From Candidatus Babelota bacterium (GTDB lineage Bacteria > JAGOBX01), in the NCBI GenBank assembly GCA_017999075.1, contig JAGOBX010000283.1, forward strand, positions 1-5,336: DNA of 5,336 nt, written 5' to 3'. Of this stretch, positions 1 through 5,336 are shown piece by piece; within the stretch, counting starts at the first letter, position 1, and the number at the start of each line of letters is the position of its first letter. The translations under genes and the position numbers were made by a program. Under the pieces are notes generated by a model. That model ran no database searches. It was not told where the DNA came from and saw only the letters and a program-made list of their open reading frames with translations.

Positions 1-82
1 ATATATTATTGAACATATTTTGGAAAAATAACTCTAAATGTTGTTAAATGAAAAATTCAATTAACAGGTAGTGTTATTTATT
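1..82. other. AT-rich leader upstream of the A2M gene
   Basis: This short stretch holds no recognisable complete gene. One frame is open from base 2 and would end in the residues YIIEHILEK at a TAA at 29-31, so it could be the tail of an upstream gene on the same strand; nine codons are too few to tell. Two tiny frames, ATG 38 to TAA 62-64 (8 codons) and ATG 48 to TAG 69-71 (7 codons), look like chance. TGTTAA at 42-47 and TTAACA at 61-66 could pair as a weak 6-bp stem just before the ribosome binding site. No convincing promoter with a -35 and a -10 at proper spacing is visible, so the promoter may lie outside the window or be of a non-sigma70 type. Confidence 0.5.
64..70 (+). promoter_or_regulatory. 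weak ribosome binding site for the A2M gene
   Basis: ACAGGTA contains an AGG core at 66-68, 14 bases before the ATG at 83. That is a poor Shine-Dalgarno match at rather long spacing. It still favours the ATG at 83 over the in-frame GTG at 71, which would sit directly on top of the AGG. An in-frame TAA at 62-64 rules out any start further upstream. Weak Shine-Dalgarno sequences are usual in Bacteroidota, which agrees with the protein's family resemblance but does not prove it. Confidence 0.35.
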
Positions 83-163
83 ATGAAAAAATTTTTTTTA
101 TATTTTATTATGGTTATCTGTGTTTTAGTTATTTTGTTTGCAGCCTATAAATCGACTTTTGCC
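83..163 (+). other. signal peptide or N-terminal membrane anchor (residues 1-27)
   Basis: The protein starts MKKFF, followed by a hydrophobic stretch to about residue 21, then YKSTFA before the mature-looking NSRDLDDF. A signal peptidase I cut after Ala27 (T-F-A before N) is plausible, with Ala21 as an alternative. The only Cys, residue 13, is preceded by V-I rather than the small residue a lipobox needs, so a lipoprotein signal is unlikely. The protein therefore probably reaches the periplasm or outside as a soluble protein, or stays tethered through an uncleaved helix. Confidence 0.8.
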
Positions 164-3100
164 AATAGCAGAGATTTGGATGATTTTGTTAAACTTTTTC
201 AAAAAGCAGATGAATTATTTGAAAAGCAATTATACGAACAATCAGTTAAAGAATACGAAAAAATTTATAATGAAAATAAAGATTCAAAAATAAAGAATAT
301 TGCTTTTTACAGATATTGCGAGTCTTTGGCAAATCTTGGCAGATATGCCGAATCAGTGGAAAAACTGTGGAATGTTAAACTGCCTTCAGACGATAAACAA
401 AAAGTAAGATTATTAATTTTGAAGACTGAAATATTGCAAATATTTTTATCTCAATATGCATTTATTAATACTCAAGATATTATTGAAGAAAAAGAAGAAA
501 AAAAAGATATTTTCAAATACACTCCTGAGGAAATAAGAAGTGAAATTGAAAAAAATTATAAAGAATTATGGAAAAATAAAAATATTCTTGTTTCAATGAA
601 CCTTCGCAAAGAAAAATATTATTTTGATACGGAAAAAATTGATTTTAAGATGTATCCGACATTGTTAGATTTATTAATTTTACGGTGGACTGATTATTTA
701 AAATCATTGAATTTAAAAGAAAACGAAAATATTAAACTGCCTGATGCTGAACTTGTTTTATCTGAAAAATTTTTAATTCCTTTAGATTTTGATTCTCCAC
801 GCGGATTATTTATTGCTTCAATATTTGAAACTGCGTCGGATTATCATTCGAAAAAAAATATTGAAACTAAAGAACGGTTAAAAATCCAGCGTATTATTCT
901 GCCTTTGCATTATCAGCATTTTTATTCAAACTGTGAATATAAGAAAACAAGGGAACAGGCAATAAAAATTCTTATGAAATGGATGGAAACCTTTAAATCA
1001 AAGAATGCCGCTGCTGAAGCGGGATTCAGAACTGCGGAGATATTGAATCAAACTGGAAAAATCAAAGAATCAGTTGAATTATGCAGAAAAATAGAATCTG
1101 ATTTTGAAGGGTGTTTTTTTGCTGAAAAATCAAAAGTTCTGCGGGCGCAGATAGAAAATCCTAATTTACGCCTTACAACCAAAAATACTTTGCCTCCTGG
1201 AAAAGATTCGATTATTATCTATACAAAAAATATTGAAAAAGCGTATTTCAGATTATATAGAATCGATCCTTATGATTTTAGAAAAGACTGTTATCAGTCT
1301 GGAAAAAATAATCATTATGATTCTGCGTGGTCAAGAATATTTAACCAACTATATTCAGACAGATTTGAAAATTATGTAAAAACGAGAATTTACAGTATAG
1401 AACCATTCAAAGAATGGACTTATAAAATTGAAAATGCCGGCGATTTTCAAACTCATGAAAGTTTAATAACTCCTCCTGCGCTTGAAGAAGGCATTTATCT
1501 TGTTCTGGTTTCAGGAGATAAATATTTTAAAGTTGACGAATCAATTATGAGCGCAGGGTTTATTAATGTTTCGAATTTAATGATTCTGTGCAGTTCTGGA
1601 GTTACTACTAATATTGAAAATAAATATTTTGAATTTATAACCAATCCTGAATCAGGTTCGATTATCAGAGATAATGTTATCCGGCTTTATGCATTTGATG
1701 CCAAAAACGGAGTTCCTCTTGAAAAAACAGAAATTGATGCTGTTGTAAATTCGCAGCGTGAAAATTTTAAAACTGTTGATGCAATGACGAATATGAAAGG
1801 AATAGCATTTTTTAAATTCGATGTTGACGTTCATCCTGATAGAAATTCTTATTATCACATTGATCCTCTTGCAAAATATGATAATTCTTACGCTTATCTT
1901 GAAAATCAGAATTATTATAATTATTCCTCTCCAAATCCCATTCATATTTTTATTCAGACCGACCGACCTGTTTACAGACCAACTCAAAATGTCAGTGTTA
2001 AAATTATTGCTGTTAGAAAAACTGAGACAGGATTTAAACCATGCCATCGAACTTCTAAAATTGTTTTGGATGTTTTGGATCCGAATTCAAAAAGTTTTTT
2101 TAAAAAAGAACTTGAATTAAATGAATTCGGCAGTGTGTCAACTGAATTTAAAATAGAGGCAGGCCGTCTGCTCGGAACATATTCAATAAGTGCTGTTTGT
2201 TATGACGGGATTTTTTCGAAAAGTTCTCAAGAATATATAAAAGTTGAAGAATATAAAAGGCCTGATTTTGAAGTTGTTCTGAAAACTGCTGAAAAACCTG
2301 TTAAATATAATCAAAAAACAGATATTTCAGGAACTGCAAAATATTATTTCGGAGGACCTGTTCCTGACGCCTCTGTCAAATACAGAATTAAATATTCCCG
2401 TTATATTCCCTGGTTTTTCAGATATTGGTTTCAAAATTATAATGAATATGCTCAGGAATTCGTATCAGGTGAAACTAAAACCGATTCTTCGGGAAATTTT
2501 AATATTTCATTTGTCCCGAAACCGTTTAATCAAAATTATTATTGGGGATCTATTCCTGATGTCACAAATTATATTGTTGAAGTTGATTGTTTGGATGCAG
2601 GCGGAAGAACTATTTCAGCTTCGCAGAATTATAAAGGCGGGAGAAATGAGTTTTATTATCATATTGAACTTGAAAAAGATTTTTTTATGACAAATGAACA
2701 GCCGGTTATTAGCGTTAAAAAATTATCGTTGAATGAAATACCGATGACAGGAAAAAGCAGGTATGAAGTTTATTTGCTCCAGGATACTGTTGTTGTTCAG
2801 CCTGAACAATATAATCGGAATTATTACAATCAATGGATTCCGCCTATTGATGCTCAGTTGAAAGATGTACCGAATCAAAAGTTGATTTTCAGTTCTGAAA
2901 TTGAACATTTGAAAAATGGAATTGCGGAAATAAAAATTCCGGAGCTTGCTCAGGGTACATATAGAATTAAGGTTAGATCAGGGAAATTTGATTTTTCGGA
3001 AAAAGAAAATTCAAATCCTGATGATTTGACTGAAGATACTGAAATCATTCAGTCAAAAATTTTTGTCTGTGCAAAAAATGTTAATGAACGGATTCCTATT

Positions 3101-5336
3101 CCAGCTTATTCTGTTACTCTTTCTGAAAAAAATGAATATAAAGTCGGTGATACTGCAAGGTTTGTTATAGGGTCGTCTTTATCCAAAGGATATTATTTTG
3201 TCGAGTTATGGGCAGGAAATTATCTGATAGAAACCAAAACCTATCTTAACCCTGTATCAACGAGAATGATAGAGATACCTGTTCTTCCTGTAATGAAAGG
3301 CGGATTTACTTTAAAATGGTTCGGAGCAACTAATTCGATTATTTATTCAGGACAAACTACAGTTTCAGTTCCATATACAGAAAAAAAATTGAATATTTCA
3401 TTCACCAGAATTGATAAAGAAATTGTACCCGGTTCTGAATGTGAATGGTCATTGAATGTCAAAGACATTGATGGAGAACCTGTCAATGCTGAAATACTTT
3501 CTTTTATGTATGATCGTTCTCTTGAATATTACGCAAGTTCTAATAATTTATGGATTGATTCTTTATATAATTTGAGGACAAATAATTCCAGAGTAACGGA
3601 TTCGTGTTTCAATCCGCAGACAAAATCGTTTATGGTAAAAGAAGGGTTGTTCCATAAACTTATGCAGGCGTTCCGTAATCCTCCTGAAGAACCTGCTTTA
3701 CCAGGACTCAGAATGAACAGAAACTGGTACCGACGCAGAAATTTAAACTTATATTCTGATAGTAGTTTTCTTGTTAAAAAATCAAAAAGTTTTAAAATTG
3801 CATACGAGGAAAAAGCAGAAAAAGAAGTTGATTCAATAAGTTTTAATTTTGCTGCTCCTGCGTCAAAGTCTCTTTTGATGAATGATTCTTTTAAAGCGAT
3901 TGATTCCCAAGTGGTTTTGTCCGGATATGCTGGAGATAAGAAATTTGATATGTCTGAAAAATCAATTTTGTCTGAAGTTTCAAATATTCAGACAAGAATG
4001 GAATTTTCTGAATCGGCGTTTTTTAAACCGCATATTGTTACTGATAAAAACGGTAATGGGTCTTTTGGGTTTAAAACTCCGGATCAGCTTACAAGCTGGA
4101 AAATCAAAGCATTCGCTTTTACCAGAGATATGAAAGAAGGTGTGTTGACTGATGAAACCGAATCAAAGAAAAAACTTATGATACGCGCTGACATACCGCG
4201 TTTTTTCCGTGAAAAAGATAAAGGGACAATAACTGCGGTTATTCATAATGAATCAGATACTGATATGACTGGCGAAGCGATTATAATTGTTACTGAAAAT
4301 AAAGTTGATGTTTCAGATAAAATTAAATTGAAGGATACTGTAAAGAAATTTACGGTTAAATCTCATTCGCTCCAACATTATAATTGGACAGTAGAAATTC
4401 CTGAAGGCGTTTCCAATTATAAAGTTAAAGTAGCTGCTGTAAGCGGAAAATTAAAAGATGCTGAGGAACGTGAACTGCCGGTTTTACCGTCGCGTGAACG
4501 TTTGATAGAATCGGTTTTTGTTTCATTGACAGGTTCTGTTTCTAAAAATTTGAAAATATCTTTAAAAAATGATTCAACAAGAATAACAGAATCAATGTCG
4601 TTTCAGCTTGAACCTCAGATTGCGTTAAATATATTGAATTCTCTTCCGTTTCTTGTTGATTATCCTTATGGATGCATTGAACAAACTCTTAACAAATTTG
4701 TTCCGCTGGCAATAACTAATAGAATTTTTGAAAGGTACCCTGATATAAAAAAATCGGTTTCTAAAATTTCAAAACGTGATACGCTTTCTCCTGAATGGGA
4801 AAAAAATGATCCTCGCCGGATGCAGTCCTTAATGGAAACTCCCTGGGCATGGCAGTCTGAAGGAAGACCGGTATGCTGGCCGGTAATCGATATGCTTAAT
4901 CCTGAAATTGTTGAGGCTAAAAAAAATCAGGCTTATGAACGTTTGAAAAACGCTCAGCTTTCCAGCGGTGGTTTTCCATGGTGGCCCGGCAGCGGAGATG
5001 CGGATCCTTATATAACTTTATATGTTCTTGCAGGTTTTAATGAAGCAAGAAAATATGGGGTTGAAATTGATGAAACTATGATTAATAACGCGTTGCGTTA
5101 TGTTAATGAAAAAATACCTTTAATGCTTAAACCTGAAGAAAGGTGTCTTGCATTAGTAAGTTATGCGGCTTATGTTATAACTTCATATTCGAAATCGGAT
5201 TTTTCAGGAAACCGTAAAGGATTTAAAGCTGCAAAAAACTGGGTCGTATTTCTTGAAAATAATTTGAATCGGCTGACACCTCTCGGCAAAGCTTATCTGG
5301 CTTATACATATTACAATCTCGGAGAACGTAAGAAAG
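83..5336 (+). CDS. alpha-2-macroglobulin family protein with thioester (3' end beyond window)
   Basis: This is a large envelope or secreted protease-trapping protein of the alpha-2-macroglobulin family. In this family a protease cuts an exposed bait, the protein closes, and an internal Cys-Gln thioester bonds covalently to the attacker. The frame runs 1,751 codons without a stop. Domain order: signal sequence (1-27), TPR-like helices (36-358), MG-type beta domains (360-1005) including TDRPVYRP at 626-633 and VEEYKRP at 721-727, bait-region domain (about 1006-1149, YKVGDTA at 1019-1025), bait-like linker (1150-1302), A2M domain (SESAFFKP at 1309-1316, LTSW at 1336-1339), beta region with PRFFR at 1372-1376, and thioester domain from about 1509 with CIEQ at 1531-1534. 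From memory of similar Bacteroidota-type proteins (about 1,900-2,000 residues), a few hundred residues are missing at the C-terminus, including the final MG domain. The ATG at 83 is preferred because it gives a proper signal sequence; GTG at 71 is the only earlier option. Codon use is evenly AT-rich (AAA, GAA, AAT, ATT, AGA common), with no sign of a foreign insert. The family call is very secure; the target protease is unknown. Confidence 0.96.
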   Translation, partial: MKKFFLYFIMVICVLVILFAAYKSTFANSRDLDDFVKLFQKADELFEKQLYEQSVKEYEKIYNENKDSKIKNIAFYRYCESLANLGRYAESVEKLWNVKLPSDDKQKVRLLILKTEILQIFLSQYAFINTQDIIEEKEEKKDIFKYTPEEIRSEIEKNYKELWKNKNILVSMNLRKEKYYFDTEKIDFKMYPTLLDLLILRWTDYLKSLNLKENENIKLPDAELVLSEKFLIPLDFDSPRGLFIASIFETASDYHSKKNIETKERLKIQRIILPLHYQHFYSNCEYKKTREQAIKILMKWMETFKSKNAAAEAGFRTAEILNQTGKIKESVELCRKIESDFEGCFFAEKSKVLRAQIENPNLRLTTKNTLPPGKDSIIIYTKNIEKAYFRLYRIDPYDFRKDCYQSGKNNHYDSAWSRIFNQLYSDRFENYVKTRIYSIEPFKEWTYKIENAGDFQTHESLITPPALEEGIYLVLVSGDKYFKVDESIMSAGFINVSNLMILCSSGVTTNIENKYFEFITNPESGSIIRDNVIRLYAFDAKNGVPLEKTEIDAVVNSQRENFKTVDAMTNMKGIAFFKFDVDVHPDRNSYYHIDPLAKYDNSYAYLENQNYYNYSSPNPIHIFIQTDRPVYRPTQNVSVKIIAVRKTETGFKPCHRTSKIVLDVLDPNSKSFFKKELELNEFGSVSTEFKIEAGRLLGTYSISAVCYDGIFSKSSQEYIKVEEYKRPDFEVVLKTAEKPVKYNQKTDISGTAKYYFGGPVPDASVKYRIKYSRYIPWFFRYWFQNYNEYAQEFVSGETKTDSSGNFNISFVPKPFNQNYYWGSIPDVTNYIVEVDCLDAGGRTISASQNYKGGRNEFYYHIELEKDFFMTNEQPVISVKKLSLNEIPMTGKSRYEVYLLQDTVVVQPEQYNRNYYNQWIPPIDAQLKDVPNQKLIFSSEIEHLKNGIAEIKIPELAQGTYRIKVRSGKFDFSEKENSNPDDLTEDTEIIQSKIFVCAKNVNERIPIPAYSVTLSEKNEYKVGDTARFVIGSSLSKGYYFVELWAGNYLIETKTYLNPVSTRMIEIPVLPVMKGGFTLKWFGATNSIIYSGQTTVSVPYTEKKLNISFTRIDKEIVPGSECEWSLNVKDIDGEPVNAEILSFMYDRSLEYYASSNNLWIDSLYNLRTNNSRVTDSCFNPQTKSFMVKEGLFHKLMQAFRNPPEEPALPGLRMNRNWYRRRNLNLYSDSSFLVKKSKSFKIAYEEKAEKEVDSISFNFAAPASKSLLMNDSFKAIDSQVVLSGYAGDKKFDMSEKSILSEVSNIQTRMEFSESAFFKPHIVTDKNGNGSFGFKTPDQLTSWKIKAFAFTRDMKEGVLTDETESKKKLMIRADIPRFFREKDKGTITAVIHNESDTDMTGEAIIIVTENKVDVSDKIKLKDTVKKFTVKSHSLQHYNWTVEIPEGVSNYKVKVAAVSGKLKDAEERELPVLPSRERLIESVFVSLTGSVSKNLKISLKNDSTRITESMSFQLEPQIALNILNSLPFLVDYPYGCIEQTLNKFVPLAITNRIFERYPDIKKSVSKISKRDTLSPEWEKNDPRRMQSLMETPWAWQSEGRPVCWPVIDMLNPEIVEAKKNQAYERLKNAQLSSGGFPWWPGSGDADPYITLYVLAGFNEARKYGVEIDETMINNALRYVNEKIPLMLKPEERCLALVSYAAYVITSYSKSDFSGNRKGFKAAKNWVVFLENNLNRLTPLGKAYLAYTYYNLGERKK
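188..1156 (+). other. N-terminal alpha-helical TPR-like region (residues 36-358)
   Basis: Two stretches have the spacing of tetratricopeptide repeats. The first (residues 36-98) has the pattern ADELFEKQLYEQSVKEYEK and then SLANLGRYAESVEKL. The second (about 294-358) has AGFRTAEILNQTGKIKESVE. The part between them is also predicted helical by composition and is rich in Lys and Glu, including EEKEEKKD at about residues 135-142. TPR-type helices usually bind peptides or partner proteins. Similar helical leaders precede the MG domains in large Bacteroidota-type A2M proteins. Repeat number and exact borders need a profile search. Confidence 0.7.
1160..3097 (+). other. macroglobulin (MG) beta-sandwich domain array (residues 360-1005)
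   Basis: The array begins at NPNLRLTT (359-366), the usual opening of the first MG domain after the helical leader. The first domain runs to about residue 490 (EEGIYLVLVSGD at 468-479). A second, from FINVSNLMI (493-501), carries RLYAFDAKNG and leads up to the MG2 domain (about 616-720, TDRPVYRPTQ at 626-635). MG3 starts at VEEYKRPDFEV (721-731), has GGPVP at 757-761, an aromatic stretch around Trp777, and SGETKTDSSGNF with Gly796, Asp801, Gly804 and Phe806. A further MG domain follows (about 854-1005) and ends near an AQGTYRIKV strand. These domains form the ring-like frame that holds the bait and thioester domain. Borders are estimates from motif positions. Confidence 0.85.
3098..3529 (+). 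other. A2M bait-region domain (residues ~1006-1149)
   Basis: YKVGDTARFVI (1019-1029) is the standard opening of the Pfam A2M bait-region domain. It is followed by a strand-rich stretch, VPG (1115-1117), KDIDGEPVNAE (about 1127-1137) and a YDRSLE ending (1143-1148) that corresponds to the common V-D-x-A-L type close of this domain. Despite the domain name, the cleaved bait in vertebrate A2M lies just after this domain, so the linker that follows is the likelier target for proteases. Confidence 0.8.
3530..3988 (+). other. putative protease bait linker (residues ~1150-1302)
   Basis: This is the segment between the bait-region domain and the A2M domain, where the cleavable bait sits in known family members. 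It is polar and weakly conserved in appearance. It holds Arg1210, an RRR at 1217-1219 after NRNWY, a Lys-rich stretch (VKKSKSFK), an acidic KAEKEVD stretch and a small-residue patch, FAAPASKSLL. Several trypsin-type sites and small-residue sites would suit a broad-range bait. The role is inferred from position and composition only. Confidence 0.5.
3989..4606 (+). other. A2M domain and following beta region (residues ~1303-1508)
   Basis: TRMEFSESAFFKP (1304-1316), then TDKNG (1320-1324), TPDQLTSWK (1332-1340) and FAFTRDMKEG make a near-textbook A2M domain (PF00207 type). The next beta region opens with IRADIPRFFREKDKG, where PRFFR is at 1372-1376, followed by HNESD and other strands. This is the domain whose N-in-S, 'unbound loop' motif lies just ahead of the thioester domain. 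Together these residues place the CIEQ motif in its expected context. Confidence 0.88.
4607..5336 (+). other. thioester domain, incomplete (residues ~1509-1751)
   Basis: LEPQIALNIL leads into DYPYGCIEQTLNKFVPL, with the thioester Cys1531 (4673-4675) and Gln1534 (4682-4684). The motif is intact, so a reactive thioester should form. An insert carrying ETPWAW (1585-1590) and PVCWP (Cys1598) follows. Then comes GGFPWWPG (1629-1636) and DPYITLYVLAGF (Tyr1643, Thr1645), the Gly-Gly and D-x-Y-x-T pattern of the alpha/alpha-toroid. No histidine occurs in the visible part of this domain. The window ends inside the domain, near TPLGKAYLAYTYY. Confidence 0.92.

Noticed and set aside
9-37. Possible -35 TTGAAC at 9-14
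   Set aside because: No acceptable -10 hexamer at 16-18 bases; in AT-rich DNA a single hexamer means little.
42-66. Small hairpin TGTTAA / TTAACA before the ribosome binding site
   Set aside because: Only six pairs, mostly A-T, with a 13-base loop; likely chance and too weak for a terminator or regulator.
38-71. Leader mini-ORFs (ATG 38 and ATG 48)
   Set aside because: Seven to eight codons, no ribosome binding site, and no run of a single regulatory amino acid as in attenuator peptides.
71-73. GTG as an alternative start
   Set aside because: It is in frame but lies directly beside the AGG core; the ATG at 83 gives a cleaner signal sequence.
480-510. GAA/AAA repeat tract as a possible simple repeat or frameshift site
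   Set aside because: The frame continues correctly through it (EEKEEKKD), and Lys/Glu codons in AT-rich DNA give this pattern naturally.
1652-2047. Open frame on the - strand (131 codons)
   Set aside because: It lies wholly inside the A2M frame, has a biased Ile/Asn/Phe composition typical of an antisense shadow, and shows no known motif.
1821-2120. Open frame on the + strand (99 codons)
   Set aside because: Shadow in another frame of the MG2-coding part; the real frame here gives the conserved TDRPVYRP motif.
2442-2690. Open frame on the + strand (82 codons)
   Set aside because: Shadow of the MG3-coding part, without a ribosome binding site or recognisable motif.
2723-2908. Open frame on the - strand (61 codons)
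   Set aside because: Antisense shadow inside the A2M gene with no supporting signal.
3882-4133. Open frame on the + strand (83 codons)
   Set aside because: Overlaps the well-conserved A2M domain, which is read in the other frame.

Overview
The window is almost entirely one very large, uninterrupted reading frame on the + strand, from an ATG at 83 to the end of the window at 5336 (1,751 complete codons, no stop reached). I translated it by eye in that frame and found no in-frame stop and no frameshift. It encodes a secreted or membrane-anchored bacterial alpha-2-macroglobulin (A2M) family protein. The main landmarks are TDRPVYRP (residues 626-633), VEEYKRP (721-727), a bait-region-domain motif YKVGDTA (1019-1025), the SESAFFKP / TDKNG / LTSW block (1309-1339), PRFFR (1372-1376) and the intact thioester motif CIEQ (1531-1534).

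Layout: bases 1-82 are an AT-rich leader with a weak ribosome binding site and perhaps the last codons of an upstream gene. From 83 the protein has, in order: a signal peptide or N-terminal anchor, an alpha-helical TPR-like region of about 330 residues, a string of beta-sandwich macroglobulin (MG) domains, a bait-region domain, a polar Lys/Arg-rich linker where the protease bait would lie, the A2M domain, another beta region, and most of a thioester domain (TED). The 3' end of the gene, which should hold the rest of the TED and a C-terminal MG domain, lies beyond the window.

Organism: a bacterium with AT-rich DNA. The domain order and several local motifs resemble the large A2M proteins of Bacteroidota and related Gram-negative lineages: a TPR-like N-terminus, an aromatic PWFFRYW segment followed by SGET-TD-G-F in MG3, and ETPW and GGFPWWPG in the TED. 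The weak Shine-Dalgarno sequence also fits. This placement is inference and could equally be another AT-rich Gram-negative phylum.

Function by family knowledge: a protease attacks the bait, the protein collapses, the thioester is exposed, and the protease is trapped covalently. In bacteria this is thought to protect the cell envelope. I found no second gene, RNA gene, mobile element, CRISPR array or terminator. The protein belongs to a known family, and I do not see an undescribed multi-gene system here. The points most worth checking are the absence of histidine from the visible TED, the bait linker, and the lack of a lipobox.
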